DNA from: an uncultured Bacilli bacterium
GTDB lineage: Bacteria > Bacillota_I > Bacilli_A > RF39 > UBA660
NCBI GenBank assembly: GCA_934130485.1
Contig: CAKOYE010000029.1
Location: 1 to 14,048 of the forward strand
Direction: 5' to 3'
Length of the DNA: 14,048 bases
This document shows, piece after piece, positions 6,985 to 13,044 of the stretch. Under the pieces are notes generated by a model. The model was not told the origin of the DNA. It searched no databases and saw nothing but the letters and a program-made list of their open reading frames with translations. Made by a program: the position numbers and the translations under genes. The number at the start of each line of letters is the position of its first letter. The stretch's first letter is position 1.

Positions 6985-8574
6985 TTAATTTACTTTATAA
7001 ATTTTGGCAATATTCTCGGCAGCTATAATACCATCGATTGCAGCGGACGTTATGCCACCTGCGTAACCAGCACCTTCCCCTATCGGATAAATTCCCTTTA
7101 TATTACTTTCTCCAAACTCATCTCTTTCAATGCGAATTGGTGAAGAAGTTCTGCATTCTACTCCTGCTATTATAGCATCATCTGAGTTAAAATTTTTAAT
7201 CTTTTTCGAAAATGCTTCAATACCCTCAATTAAAGCATCATTTATATAGTTTGGAAAAATACTTCTTACATTTCCAAATTCATAATTTCCCTTAAAAATT
7301 GGTTTAATACTTCCAAATGTTTTAGAAACTTTATTATTCTTAAAATCACCATATAATTGAATTGGTATTTTTCCATTGCATAATGAATAAGCATTTTTCT
7401 CTAATTTTCTTTGAAATTCTACTCCTGACATAACATTAGAACCAAAATCATTTGGTGATACAGTTACAATAACTGCACTATTAGAGTTTTCTGTATCTCT
7501 TTTATAATTGCTCATACCATTAATTGCAAGCATATTTTCTTCTGATGAGGAATTTACAACGTATCCACCAGGACACATACAGAAGGTATATACGCCTCTT
7601 CCATTTAAGGCCTTATGTGTTAGTTTATAGCTAGCGTTAGGTAGAATACTATGTTTTTCAACACCATATTGTGATTTGTTTATCAATTTTTGAGAATGTT
7701 CAATACGAATACCTACAGCAAATGGTTTTGGTTTCATACTTAAATTTAAATCATATAACATTTTAAAGGTATCCCTTGCACTATGTCCAATTGCTAGTAC
7801 TAAAACATCAGTTTCTATTTCTTCAAATTCATCTACCATAATGCTTTTAACAAATCCATTTTCACAATTAATATTAGTAAGACAGGTATCAAATCTAAAT
7901 TCTCCACCCATAGAAATAATTTTCTTTCTAATATTTTTTACAACAGTTCTTAAAATATCTGTACCAATATGAGGTTTATTTTCATATAAAATCTCACTTG
8001 GTGCACCAGATTCAACAAATATTTCTAATACTTTCTTTTGTCTACCATTATTATCTTTAACTAAAGTATTAAGTTTTCCATCGGAAAATGTTCCGGCACC
8101 ACCTTCTCCAAATTGAACATTAGAATTTTTGTTTAAAATGCCAGTTTCCCAAAATTTTTTTACATCATATATCCTACTATCAACATCCTTACCACGCTCT
8201 ATAATAATTGGTTTGTATCCATTTTTTGCTAACATATACCCACAATATAACCCAGCTGGTCCACTACCTATAATTACTGGTCTTTTATTTAAAACTTTAT
8301 TACCAGTTATTTTAAATTCATATTTTTTTTCATTTACAATAAATATATCATTTGAATTAATTTTAGAAACTATTCTTTCTTCTAATGGAACATCTACATT
8401 TACTTCATAAGAATAAAATAAATCTGGTTTTTTTCTAGCATCAATAGATTTTTTCACAATTTCAATACTTTTTATATCTTTGTAATTTACTCTTAATTTT
8501 TTTGAGCATTTTTCTATCAATTTTTCTTTAGAATCTTCTAAAACATTTACATTTATTTGTCTTAATCTTATCAT
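6985..8574 (-). CDS. FAD-dependent oxidoreductase, COG2509-like
   Basis: This is an uncharacterised FAD/NAD(P)-type flavoprotein of 529 residues, presumably cytosolic. An N-terminal region of about 95 residues, common in this family, precedes the Rossmann fold. The fold begins VIIGSGPAGLYCG, with GxGxxG at 103-108, and an acidic ribose-binding end in PIIIERGKD at about 130. The hallmark block NVQFGEGGAGTFSDGKL lies at 152-168. Further family blocks are GVYTFCMCPGGYVV (about 327-340), GVECRTSSPIRI (481-492) and the C-terminal FAD block YPIGEGAGYAGGI (about 496-508). The substrate is unknown for the family. The ATG lies 2 nt after the stop of the upstream flavoprotein (TAA-GT-ATG), with an AGAGGA ribosome site inside that gene's end, so the two are cotranscribed and probably translationally coupled. 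Confidence 0.9.
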   Translation of the reverse strand: MIRLRQINVNVLEDSKEKLIEKCSKKLRVNYKDIKSIEIVKKSIDARKKPDLFYSYEVNVDVPLEERIVSKINSNDIFIVNEKKYEFKITGNKVLNKRPVIIGSGPAGLYCGYMLAKNGYKPIIIERGKDVDSRIYDVKKFWETGILNKNSNVQFGEGGAGTFSDGKLNTLVKDNNGRQKKVLEIFVESGAPSEILYENKPHIGTDILRTVVKNIRKKIISMGGEFRFDTCLTNINCENGFVKSIMVDEFEEIETDVLVLAIGHSARDTFKMLYDLNLSMKPKPFAVGIRIEHSQKLINKSQYGVEKHSILPNASYKLTHKALNGRGVYTFCMCPGGYVVNSSSEENMLAINGMSNYKRDTENSNSAVIVTVSPNDFGSNVMSGVEFQRKLEKNAYSLCNGKIPIQLYGDFKNNKVSKTFGSIKPIFKGNYEFGNVRSIFPNYINDALIEGIEAFSKKIKNFNSDDAIIAGVECRTSSPIRIERDEFGESNIKGIYPIGEGAGYAGGITSAAIDGIIAAENIAKIYKVN

Positions 8575-8576
8575 AC

Positions 8577-9800
8577 TTATTCCTCTTTCGATATTGCCTT
8601 ACCTGCAATAATTCCGGATATCCAGGCAAATCCTAAATTATACCCACCACAATCACCATTAACATCTAAAACTTCTCCTACAAAATATAAGTTATTAGAT
8701 ATTTTTGATTCCATTGTATTAATATTAATTTCATTAATTGGTACTCCACCTGAACAAATTTGTGCCTTGTCAAAAGAATTTGTCGAAATTATTTTTTGTT
8801 TAAAACAGATAATATAAGAAGCTAAAATTTTTTTTAAATTTGGCGATAAATTTTCCCATTTTTCGTCTTGTTTAATTTTAGATTTTTTTATAAACAAATT
8901 AACTAATTTATAATTTAATACACCATCTAGAAGTTCAGTCACGCTTCTATTTATGACTTGTTTATTTCTGTTATCCATCCATTTTATAAAATCTGATTCA
9001 TTAATAATCCAAGGCATAAAATTAATTTCAACAGTTTCATCTTTTCCGCAATCCAAACCTTTTGCAACTTGATCACTTAATTGCATAACACAAATTCCAC
9101 TTAATCCATAATCAGTTAAATTTATTTCACCATATTCTTCTCGTAACTTAAAGTTATTTTCTATTAAAGTAACTTTTACATCTTGTTTTACCCCTGCCCA
9201 CTCTTTAAAATAATTACCAATACCATTTAATTGAACTAAAGCTGGTAGCGGTTTTATTATACTGTGTCCTAGTTTAATGGCAAAATCATAACCACTACCG
9301 TCTGACCCAGTTTTAGGAACTGCTTTAGATCCTGTTGCTATAATAACTTTGTCGGCAACATAATTATTTTTTTCTGTTTCAATATAATATTTATTACTTT
9401 TTTTTGTAATATTTTTAACATATTCATTATTATTAATAATTATACCTTTTAATTTTGCCTCTAATATTAAAGCTGTTTGAATACTAGTTGCTTGATTAGA
9501 AGTGGGATAATAATATCTGTTTTTAATCTTTGGAACAATTCCTATTCTTTCAAAAAAATTTAAAACTTCATTATTTATTTTTGGAGTAAATAGTTCTTTT
9601 AAACATTCAAAATTAGTTGAATGATAATGATTAATACTTTGATCACTATTCCAATAATTACATTTACCGTTTCCAGTGATTAAAATTTTTTTACCACAAT
9701 TGTTATTACGTTCTAAAATTATTACTTCATTTTTACTTGTTTTACTAAATATAGCACTAACAAGTCCGCTGGCACCTCCACCAATTACTACTATTTTCAT
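8577..9800 (-). CDS. HI0933/BaiN-like FAD-dependent oxidoreductase
   Basis: This 407-residue flavoprotein belongs to the HI0933/YhiN group (COG2081), some of whose members are annotated as BaiN or aminoacetone-oxidase-like. The N-terminus is the FAD Rossmann motif MKIVVIGGGASG (G7, G9, G12), followed by ILERNNNCGKKILITGNGKCN, split here as ILERN (about 31-35) and GKKILITGNGKCN. The C-terminus carries the group signature: SGGVPINEI, then LYFVGEVLDVNGDCGGYNLGF and a closing G-I-I-A-G. I set the start at 9800 because TGGAGG (9806-9811) sits 5 nt upstream and the GGGASG motif normally begins at the N-terminus. A 17-residue in-frame extension to 9851 would run through the terminator and promoter. 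It is first in a two-gene operon with the COG2509-like flavoprotein. The substrate is unknown. Confidence 0.9.
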   Translation of the reverse strand: MKIVVIGGGASGLVSAIFSKTSKNEVIILERNNNCGKKILITGNGKCNYWNSDQSINHYHSTNFECLKELFTPKINNEVLNFFERIGIVPKIKNRYYYPTSNQATSIQTALILEAKLKGIIINNNEYVKNITKKSNKYYIETEKNNYVADKVIIATGSKAVPKTGSDGSGYDFAIKLGHSIIKPLPALVQLNGIGNYFKEWAGVKQDVKVTLIENNFKLREEYGEINLTDYGLSGICVMQLSDQVAKGLDCGKDETVEINFMPWIINESDFIKWMDNRNKQVINRSVTELLDGVLNYKLVNLFIKKSKIKQDEKWENLSPNLKKILASYIICFKQKIISTNSFDKAQICSGGVPINEININTMESKISNNLYFVGEVLDVNGDCGGYNLGFAWISGIIAGKAISKEE

Positions 9801-9822
9801 AATTTCCTCCAATTTCAATAAA

Positions 9823-9831
9823 ATTATATCA
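9823..9831 (-). promoter_or_regulatory. Extended -10 promoter of the flavoprotein operon
   Basis: The minus strand reads TGATATAAT after a run of eight T, the same T8-GATATAATT string as before polC. Transcription would start near 9816, leaving a leader of about 16 nt that contains the GGAGG ribosome site. A TTGACA at 9864-9859 is 30 nt away, too far to be its -35 box. Confidence 0.6.
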
Positions 9832-9861
9832 AAAAAAATAAAAAAAAACACTATTAAGTGT
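9831..9861 (-). terminator. Terminator of tRNA-Gln
   Basis: On the minus strand ACACT-TAAT-AGTGT (9861-9848) forms a 5-bp stem followed by a run of nine T, an A, and eight more T. It begins about 17 nt past the encoded CCA of tRNA-Gln. Its T-tract runs directly into the extended -10 box of the flavoprotein operon. Confidence 0.75.
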
Positions 9862-9877
9862 CAATTTAAATTTATAT

Positions 9878-9951
9878 TGGCTGCCTCAGTTAGATTCGAA
9901 CTAACGATCATGGAGTCAGAGTCCACTGCCTTACCGCTTGGCTATGAGGCA
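9878..9951 (-). tRNA. tRNA-Gln, anticodon CUG
   Basis: Read on the minus strand, acceptor TGCCTCA pairs with TGAGGCA, followed by discriminator G and an encoded CCA. The D arm is GCC-AAGCGGTAA-GGC. The anticodon stem is GTGGA/TCCAT with loop CTCTGAC, giving anticodon CTG, which decodes CAG. The T loop contains TTCGAAT. The U1-A72 pair and the overall sequence are those of bacterial tRNA-Gln, whose usual form has UUG. It has its own promoter inside the end of the PAP2 gene and a strong terminator. Confidence 0.93.
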
Positions 9952-9962
9952 ATTCCAATACA

Positions 9963-9991
9963 ATTTTACAACATTTTAATTATAATTTCAA
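9963..9991 (-). promoter_or_regulatory. Promoter of tRNA-Gln inside the 3' end of the PAP2 gene
   Basis: The minus strand has TTGAAA (9991-9986), a 17-nt spacer, and TAAAAT (9968-9963). The -35 box and spacer lie in the last codons of the divergent-PAP2 gene, which stops at 9966. The start would fall near 9956, about 5 nt before the mature tRNA. The -35 hexamer and spacing are identical to those of the tRNA-Glu promoter. Confidence 0.6.
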
Positions 9992-10445
9992 TATTTAAAA
10001 AATTAAAAATATATTTAACTAAAAATAATGTAAAGAATAATGCCCAAATAATACCCATTACAACTTCCAAAGGTTTATGTCCAAGTTGTTCTTTTAAATG
10101 TTTTATACCTATCTTAGTATTTCTAAAAAATATTTCATCTACAATTTTATTAATTGCTATAGCTTGCTTTCCACTTTCCATTCTAAGACCCATCGCGTCA
10201 TATCCAACTACACAAGCAAACACAAGCGAAATTGCAAATAAAGGGCTTGTAAATCCTTGTAAAAATCCTATTGTAAATGTTAGAGAGAATGTAAATGAAG
10301 TATGAGTACTAGGCATACCACCATTACCATTAAAAAGTCTTTCCCAATTTAACTTTTTATATTTTATAGATTCACCTATAAACTTTATAATTTGAGCTGA
10401 TAATGCTGATAAAAACGGAATAATTAAATAAACATAATCTTTCAT
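9966..10445 (-). CDS. Divergent PAP2 family membrane protein (DUF212, YuiD-like)
   Basis: This 159-residue integral membrane protein belongs to the family distantly related to PAP2 acid phosphatases. Hydrophobic segments lie at about 3-23, 50-66, 68-82 and 127-146. The conserved family blocks are present: GNGGMPSTHTSF (40-51, the PS-x-H phosphatase-like motif), YDAMGLRMESGKQA (82-95) and LGHKPLEVVMG (121-131). Length is normal for the family. The reaction is not established; lipid phosphate or undecaprenyl phosphate handling is often suggested but is inference. The ATG has an AGGTGA ribosome site (10450-10455). The gene appears to be a single transcription unit, with a promoter at 10466-10494, and the promoter of tRNA-Gln lies within its 3' end. 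Confidence 0.9.
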   Translation of the reverse strand: MKDYVYLIIPFLSALSAQIIKFIGESIKYKKLNWERLFNGNGGMPSTHTSFTFSLTFTIGFLQGFTSPLFAISLVFACVVGYDAMGLRMESGKQAIAINKIVDEIFFRNTKIGIKHLKEQLGHKPLEVVMGIIWALFFTLFLVKYIFNFLNIEIIIKML

Positions 10446-10465
10446 AATGTCACCTACTTTATTTT

Positions 10466-10494
10466 ATTATAATCTAAAAAAAATAACTTATCTA
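10466..10494 (-). promoter_or_regulatory. Promoter of the PAP2-family gene
   Basis: TAGATA (10494-10489, 4/6 to TTGACA), a 17-nt spacer, and a perfect TATAAT (10471-10466) are read on the minus strand. The -35 hexamer is the tip of the recO terminator's 3' arm and the spacer contains its T-tract, so terminator and promoter are physically nested. Confidence 0.55.
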
Positions 10495-10524
10495 GTATAA
10501 ATATATAGATTAGATAAATTATTT
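10476..10524 (-). terminator. Terminator of the cdd-era-yqzL-DUF1653-recO operon
   Basis: Read on the minus strand, AAATAATTTATCTA (10524-10511) pairs with TAGATAAGTTATTT (10494-10481). This is a 14-bp stem with one G-U pair, followed by further T to 10476. The 5' arm starts within the recO stop codon. The loop is 16 nt and AT-rich. Confidence 0.75.
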
Positions 10525-11260
10525 ATATTTTATTTAACTCTTCAATAAATTTTTTTGATTTTAAATATAAGCCTGTATATAAATCATAATATTCATCTAA
10601 GAAGCTATTAATTTCCATTTTTACTTTTATTGAAATATCTAAATTAGTTATTTTTTTAATATCTACATAGTAAAGCATCCTAATTAATTTTATTGTTTTT
10701 ACATCAACCATTCTTTCATTATTTCTGCATTTATTACAAACAAGTCCACCTTTTGAACTTGATAATGTTGCGATTGATGTTTTACTTCCACACACTGCAC
10801 ATTTGTCTAAAATAGGCATTACACCTAAATAATGTAGATATTTTAATTCTAATATATTTGTAATTACTAATGGATCAAATCCTTCATTAATTTTTATAAT
10901 AGCAGAAATCATAATTTCAAATATATTATCATTATAATTATGTTTCATAACTTGATCTGTAAGTTCTAAAATAAAGCAAGAATAACTAATCGATTTTAAT
11001 GATAAATCTTTTTTTATGTTTTTAAAATTATCTATTACATCAACACTTATTAATGTAGATAATTTATCTTTTTTATATTGAATATTAAAATATCCATAAG
11101 TTAATTTTGAACTAACACTACGTAATGGACTTTTTAGTGATTTACACCCTTTTGATAAAACTCCTATAACACCATACTCTTTAGTAATAACATTTAAAAT
11201 TTTACTTGATTCACTATATGATGTTTCACTTAATACAATACCTTCAACATTTGCTAACAT
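10523..11260 (-). CDS. recO: DNA repair protein RecO
   Basis: RecO works with RecR (and RecF) in the RecFOR pathway, loading RecA onto SSB-coated single-stranded DNA and annealing strands. The protein has 245 residues, the usual length. The N-terminal OB fold (about 1-80) begins VEGIVLSETSYSESSKIL, with the family's GxxSKGCK-like turn at about 33-40. A helical domain and a zinc finger follow, with CAVC (154-157) and CNKC (175-178), the four-cysteine form typical of Gram-positives. It is last in an operon after era, yqzL and a DUF1653 gene; era-yqzL-recO is the standard Bacilli order. The ATG is 1 nt after the upstream stop (TAA-A-ATG) without an obvious Shine-Dalgarno, which suggests translational coupling. 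Confidence 0.95.
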   Translation of the reverse strand: MLANVEGIVLSETSYSESSKILNVITKEYGVIGVLSKGCKSLKSPLRSVSSKLTYGYFNIQYKKDKLSTLISVDVIDNFKNIKKDLSLKSISYSCFILELTDQVMKHNYNDNIFEIMISAIIKINEGFDPLVITNILELKYLHYLGVMPILDKCAVCGSKTSIATLSSSKGGLVCNKCRNNERMVDVKTIKLIRMLYYVDIKKITNLDISIKVKMEINSFLDEYYDLYTGLYLKSKKFIEELNKI

Positions 11261-11261
11261 T

Positions 11262-11495
11262 TTACTTAACTAGCTCAAAACGATATTTTTGATCCGAAAG
11301 CGGGTACTTTTTCTTATCAACTAAAGATGTAAACATTAAGTAATCTCTAACCCAGATTTTATTATCACCATACAATGCTTCATATACAACCATTTTTTTA
11401 TTTGTTTCACTGTCATACGCTATAGCAATAACACGGTATAAATTACCCTTAAAATGTCTATAAACCTGTCCTACCATTACTTCCAAAAAAATCAC
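11262..11495 (-). CDS. DUF1653 domain protein (77 aa)
   Basis: This is a small cytosolic protein of the DUF1653 family (COG4728-like), whose role is unknown. The core VYRHFKGNLYRVIAIAYDSET, cited as VYRHFKGNLYRVI (about 12-24) followed by DSET, is the family signature. VVYEALYGDNKIWVRDYLMF (as YEALYG and WVRDYLMF) and YRFELV near the end complete it. The start is uncertain. The GTG at 11495 overlaps the yqzL stop (TAGTG), which favours coupled re-initiation. The ATG at 11477 gives 71 residues and an N-terminus (MVGQVYRHF) closer to family practice. Neither has a good ribosome site. It is inserted between yqzL and recO, where Bacilli usually have nothing, and ends 1 nt before the recO start. 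Confidence 0.85.
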   Translation of the reverse strand: MIFLEVMVGQVYRHFKGNLYRVIAIAYDSETNKKMVVYEALYGDNKIWVRDYLMFTSLVDKKKYPLSDQKYRFELVK

Positions 11496-11578
11496 TACTT
11501 TCCAACTTGTTTATATTTAATATAATATTCAATTTTTCCTGTATGTTTAAATAATTCCCATAATAAATCTTTTTTCAT
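11495..11578 (-). CDS. yqzL: YqzL-like mini-protein (27 aa)
   Basis: This very short gene sits between era and recO, where Bacilli carry yqzL (about 45-50 residues, function unknown). The visible core WELFKHTGKIEYYIKYK has the family pattern W-x-x-F-x-x-T-G-x-I-x-x-Y, which makes the call more than positional. The ATG at 11578 has an AGGTGAT ribosome site 4-5 nt upstream, one of the best in the operon. The stop TAG shares its G with the GTG of the DUF1653 frame. At 27 residues it is shorter than typical YqzL, keeping only the conserved N-terminal part. It lies 48 nt after the era stop. Confidence 0.75.
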   Translation of the reverse strand: MKKDLLWELFKHTGKIEYYIKYKQVGK

Positions 11579-11608
11579 TTTAATCACCTATTTTTATAAT
11601 GATTAAAA
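11578..11608 (-). promoter_or_regulatory. Hairpin occluding the yqzL ribosome site and start
   Basis: TTTTAATCA (minus 11608-11600) pairs exactly with TGATTAAAA (11586-11578), a 9-bp stem with a 13-nt loop. The 3' arm ends at the A of the yqzL ATG and contains the TGAT half of the Shine-Dalgarno; the AGG half lies in the loop. It could limit initiation at yqzL, or tie it to ribosomes finishing era 19 nt upstream. It lacks a U-tract and is unlikely to be a terminator. Confidence 0.45.
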
Positions 11609-11626
11609 GTTAAATTTTTTATTCAA

Positions 11627-12514
11627 TTATAATTCAAAATCATCATAACCAAATTCTTTTAAATATTTTTCTCTATCACGCCATTTTTTTATTGTCTTGA
11701 CATATATATCCAAAAATACTTTTTTTGATGTAAATTTTTCTATATCCTGTCTTGCTTTTATTCCAATTTCTTTTATTTTACTACCATTATGTCCAATTAT
11801 TATTTTCTTTAATGAATCTCTATCTACAACTACACAAGCATTTATTACTACACTTTCTTTTTTATATTCTATTTTTTCTACATAACAAGTTATTGAATGT
11901 GGAACCTCTTCTTCTGTTAAATTGAAAATTTTTTCTCTAATTAATTCAGATATTATAAATTGTTCTGACTTATTTGTAACTTGATCTTCTGAAAAATATT
12001 TTATATTATCTGGTAAATAGGATCTAATAACATTTATTAATGTATCTGTATTTTTATCTTTTAAAGCTGATATTGGTATAATTTCACTAAAATCATATAA
12101 ATCTTTATACTCTGTAATTTTAAGTAGAATTTCTTCTTTTTTCATTTTATCAATTTTATTCAAAATCAAAATAACTGGTTTATTAATTTCTGAAAAACGT
12201 TCAATTATATATTTATCCCCAGTACCAAGATTACTACTTGCATCTACTAAAAACAAAATAACATCAACATCATCAATACTATAATAAGCTTGTTTATTTA
12301 AGTAATTTCCTAACTTATGATTAGGTTTATGAATACCTGGTGTATCAACAAACACTATTTGAGTGTCGGAATCATTATATATTCCTTGAATAATATTTCT
12401 AGTTGTCTGTGGTTTTGATGATGTAATCGCAATTTTTTTACCAATAATATGATTCATTAAAGTAGATTTACCAACATTAGGTCTACCTATTAATCCTACG
12501 AAACCCGATTTCAT
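11627..12514 (-). CDS. era: GTPase Era
   Basis: Era is a Ras-like GTPase that binds the 3' end of 16S rRNA and helps 30S subunit maturation. The protein has 295 residues, the normal length. G1 is GRPNVGKST (10-18), G2 QTTR (36-39), G3 DTPG (57-60), G4 NKID (119-122) and G5 SALK (149-152). The linker PHSITCYVEK (205-214) leads into a C-terminal type-II KH RNA-binding domain with GHNGSKIKEIG (241-251) and the closing VKTIKKWRDRE. All key residues are intact. The ATG overlaps the cdd stop (ATGA) and has an AGGTGAT ribosome site inside the cdd end. The operon places it after cdd and before yqzL and recO, as in Bacillus. Confidence 0.98.
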   Translation of the reverse strand: MKSGFVGLIGRPNVGKSTLMNHIIGKKIAITSSKPQTTRNIIQGIYNDSDTQIVFVDTPGIHKPNHKLGNYLNKQAYYSIDDVDVILFLVDASSNLGTGDKYIIERFSEINKPVILILNKIDKMKKEEILLKITEYKDLYDFSEIIPISALKDKNTDTLINVIRSYLPDNIKYFSEDQVTNKSEQFIISELIREKIFNLTEEEVPHSITCYVEKIEYKKESVVINACVVVDRDSLKKIIIGHNGSKIKEIGIKARQDIEKFTSKKVFLDIYVKTIKKWRDREKYLKEFGYDDFEL

Positions 12515-12900
12515 ATTAAATCACCTGAATCAAATGAATATGGACATAATTCATCAATAGAAAAAGATTTACTATTACCAAGTTTATCATAACAAATAAT
12601 TTCTGAATTTTTATCAAAAAATTCCATAATTACTTGCCTACACAAAAAACAACAAGTACTTATCTTATTACTATCTCCACATAAAATGTATAGTTTATCA
12701 AAATCACCTTTTTTATATCCGTTGCTTACAGCACTTACAATTGCACTTCTTTCGGCACAAATTGTTGCCCCGTAAGAAGCGTTTTCTACATTTACACCAC
12801 TAAATGAATTTCCATCTTTTAAAGTAACGATTGCAGCAACTCTAAAATTAGAATATGGGCTATGAGAATTCTTTAATAACTCTAATAATTTTTCATACAT
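12511..12900 (-). CDS. cdd: Cytidine deaminase (homotetrameric type)
   Basis: Cdd converts cytidine and deoxycytidine to uridine and deoxyuridine in pyrimidine salvage. Its 129 residues match the short tetrameric Bacillus type. The nucleoside-binding FSGVNVENASYG (33-44) leads into the zinc/catalytic motif CAERSAI with C48 and E50. The second zinc motif is atypical. Where the family has P-C-G-A-C-R-Q, this protein has C-C-F-L-C-R-Q (83-89). The two zinc cysteines (84, 87) are kept, but the proline is cysteine and the G-A pair is bulky F-L. The C-terminus PYSF is reminiscent of the usual P-x-x-F. It is first in the operon, with a GAGTGAT ribosome site, and shares an ATGA overlap with era. Its position beside era is standard for Bacilli. 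Confidence 0.93.
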   Translation of the reverse strand: MYEKLLELLKNSHSPYSNFRVAAIVTLKDGNSFSGVNVENASYGATICAERSAIVSAVSNGYKKGDFDKLYILCGDSNKISTCCFLCRQVIMEFFDKNSEIICYDKLGNSKSFSIDELCPYSFDSGDLI

Positions 12901-12921
12901 AAAATCACTCTTTCTAATAAT

Positions 12922-12930
12922 ATTTTAACA
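12922..12930 (-). promoter_or_regulatory. Candidate extended -10 promoter of the cdd-recO operon
   Basis: The minus strand reads TGTTAAAAT (TG-n-TAAAAT) 22 nt before the cdd ATG, with no matching -35 hexamer at 17 nt. A second TATAAT (12979-12974) farther upstream lies inside the near-palindrome 12966-12986 and is an alternative start with a longer leader. The rest of 12901-13012 holds no gene. Confidence 0.4.
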
Positions 12931-13012
12931 CATTTAAGTTAATTTAGTATATATTTATTTGTATTCATATAATATTATACTATATGGCATAACAAGAATC
13001 CTCTATAACAAT

Positions 13013-13035
13013 AAAAAAAGACTAAAATTAGTCTT
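13013..13035 (-). terminator. Terminator of tsf
   Basis: AAGACTAA and TTAGTCTT (13018-13035) form a perfect 8-bp hairpin with a 2-nt centre (AA/TT pairs may open to enlarge the loop), followed on the minus strand by a run of T (13019-13013). It lies 10 nt after the tsf stop. Confidence 0.8.
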
Positions 13036-13044
13036 ATAAATATT

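Noticed and set aside
9801..9851. 17-residue N-terminal extension of the HI0933-like flavoprotein
   Set aside because: It would be translated from the tRNA terminator and promoter DNA. The GGAGG site and the GGGASG motif place the start at 9800.
6851..9951. Genomic island integrated at the tRNA genes
   Set aside because: No direct repeat of a tRNA 3' end, no integrase gene and no composition shift was seen; both tRNAs are complete with their own signals.
9676..10305. 209-residue plus-strand open frame
   Set aside because: It is antisense to the flavoprotein N-terminus, tRNA-Gln and the PAP2 gene. Its middle (VRFELTIMESESTALPLGYEA) is the well-known false translation of an antisense tRNA.
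12511..12514. Use of UGA as tryptophan (Mycoplasma code)
   Set aside because: The tryptophans examined are TGG, and cdd ends on a TGA in a normal ATGA overlap with era, so TGA is a stop here.
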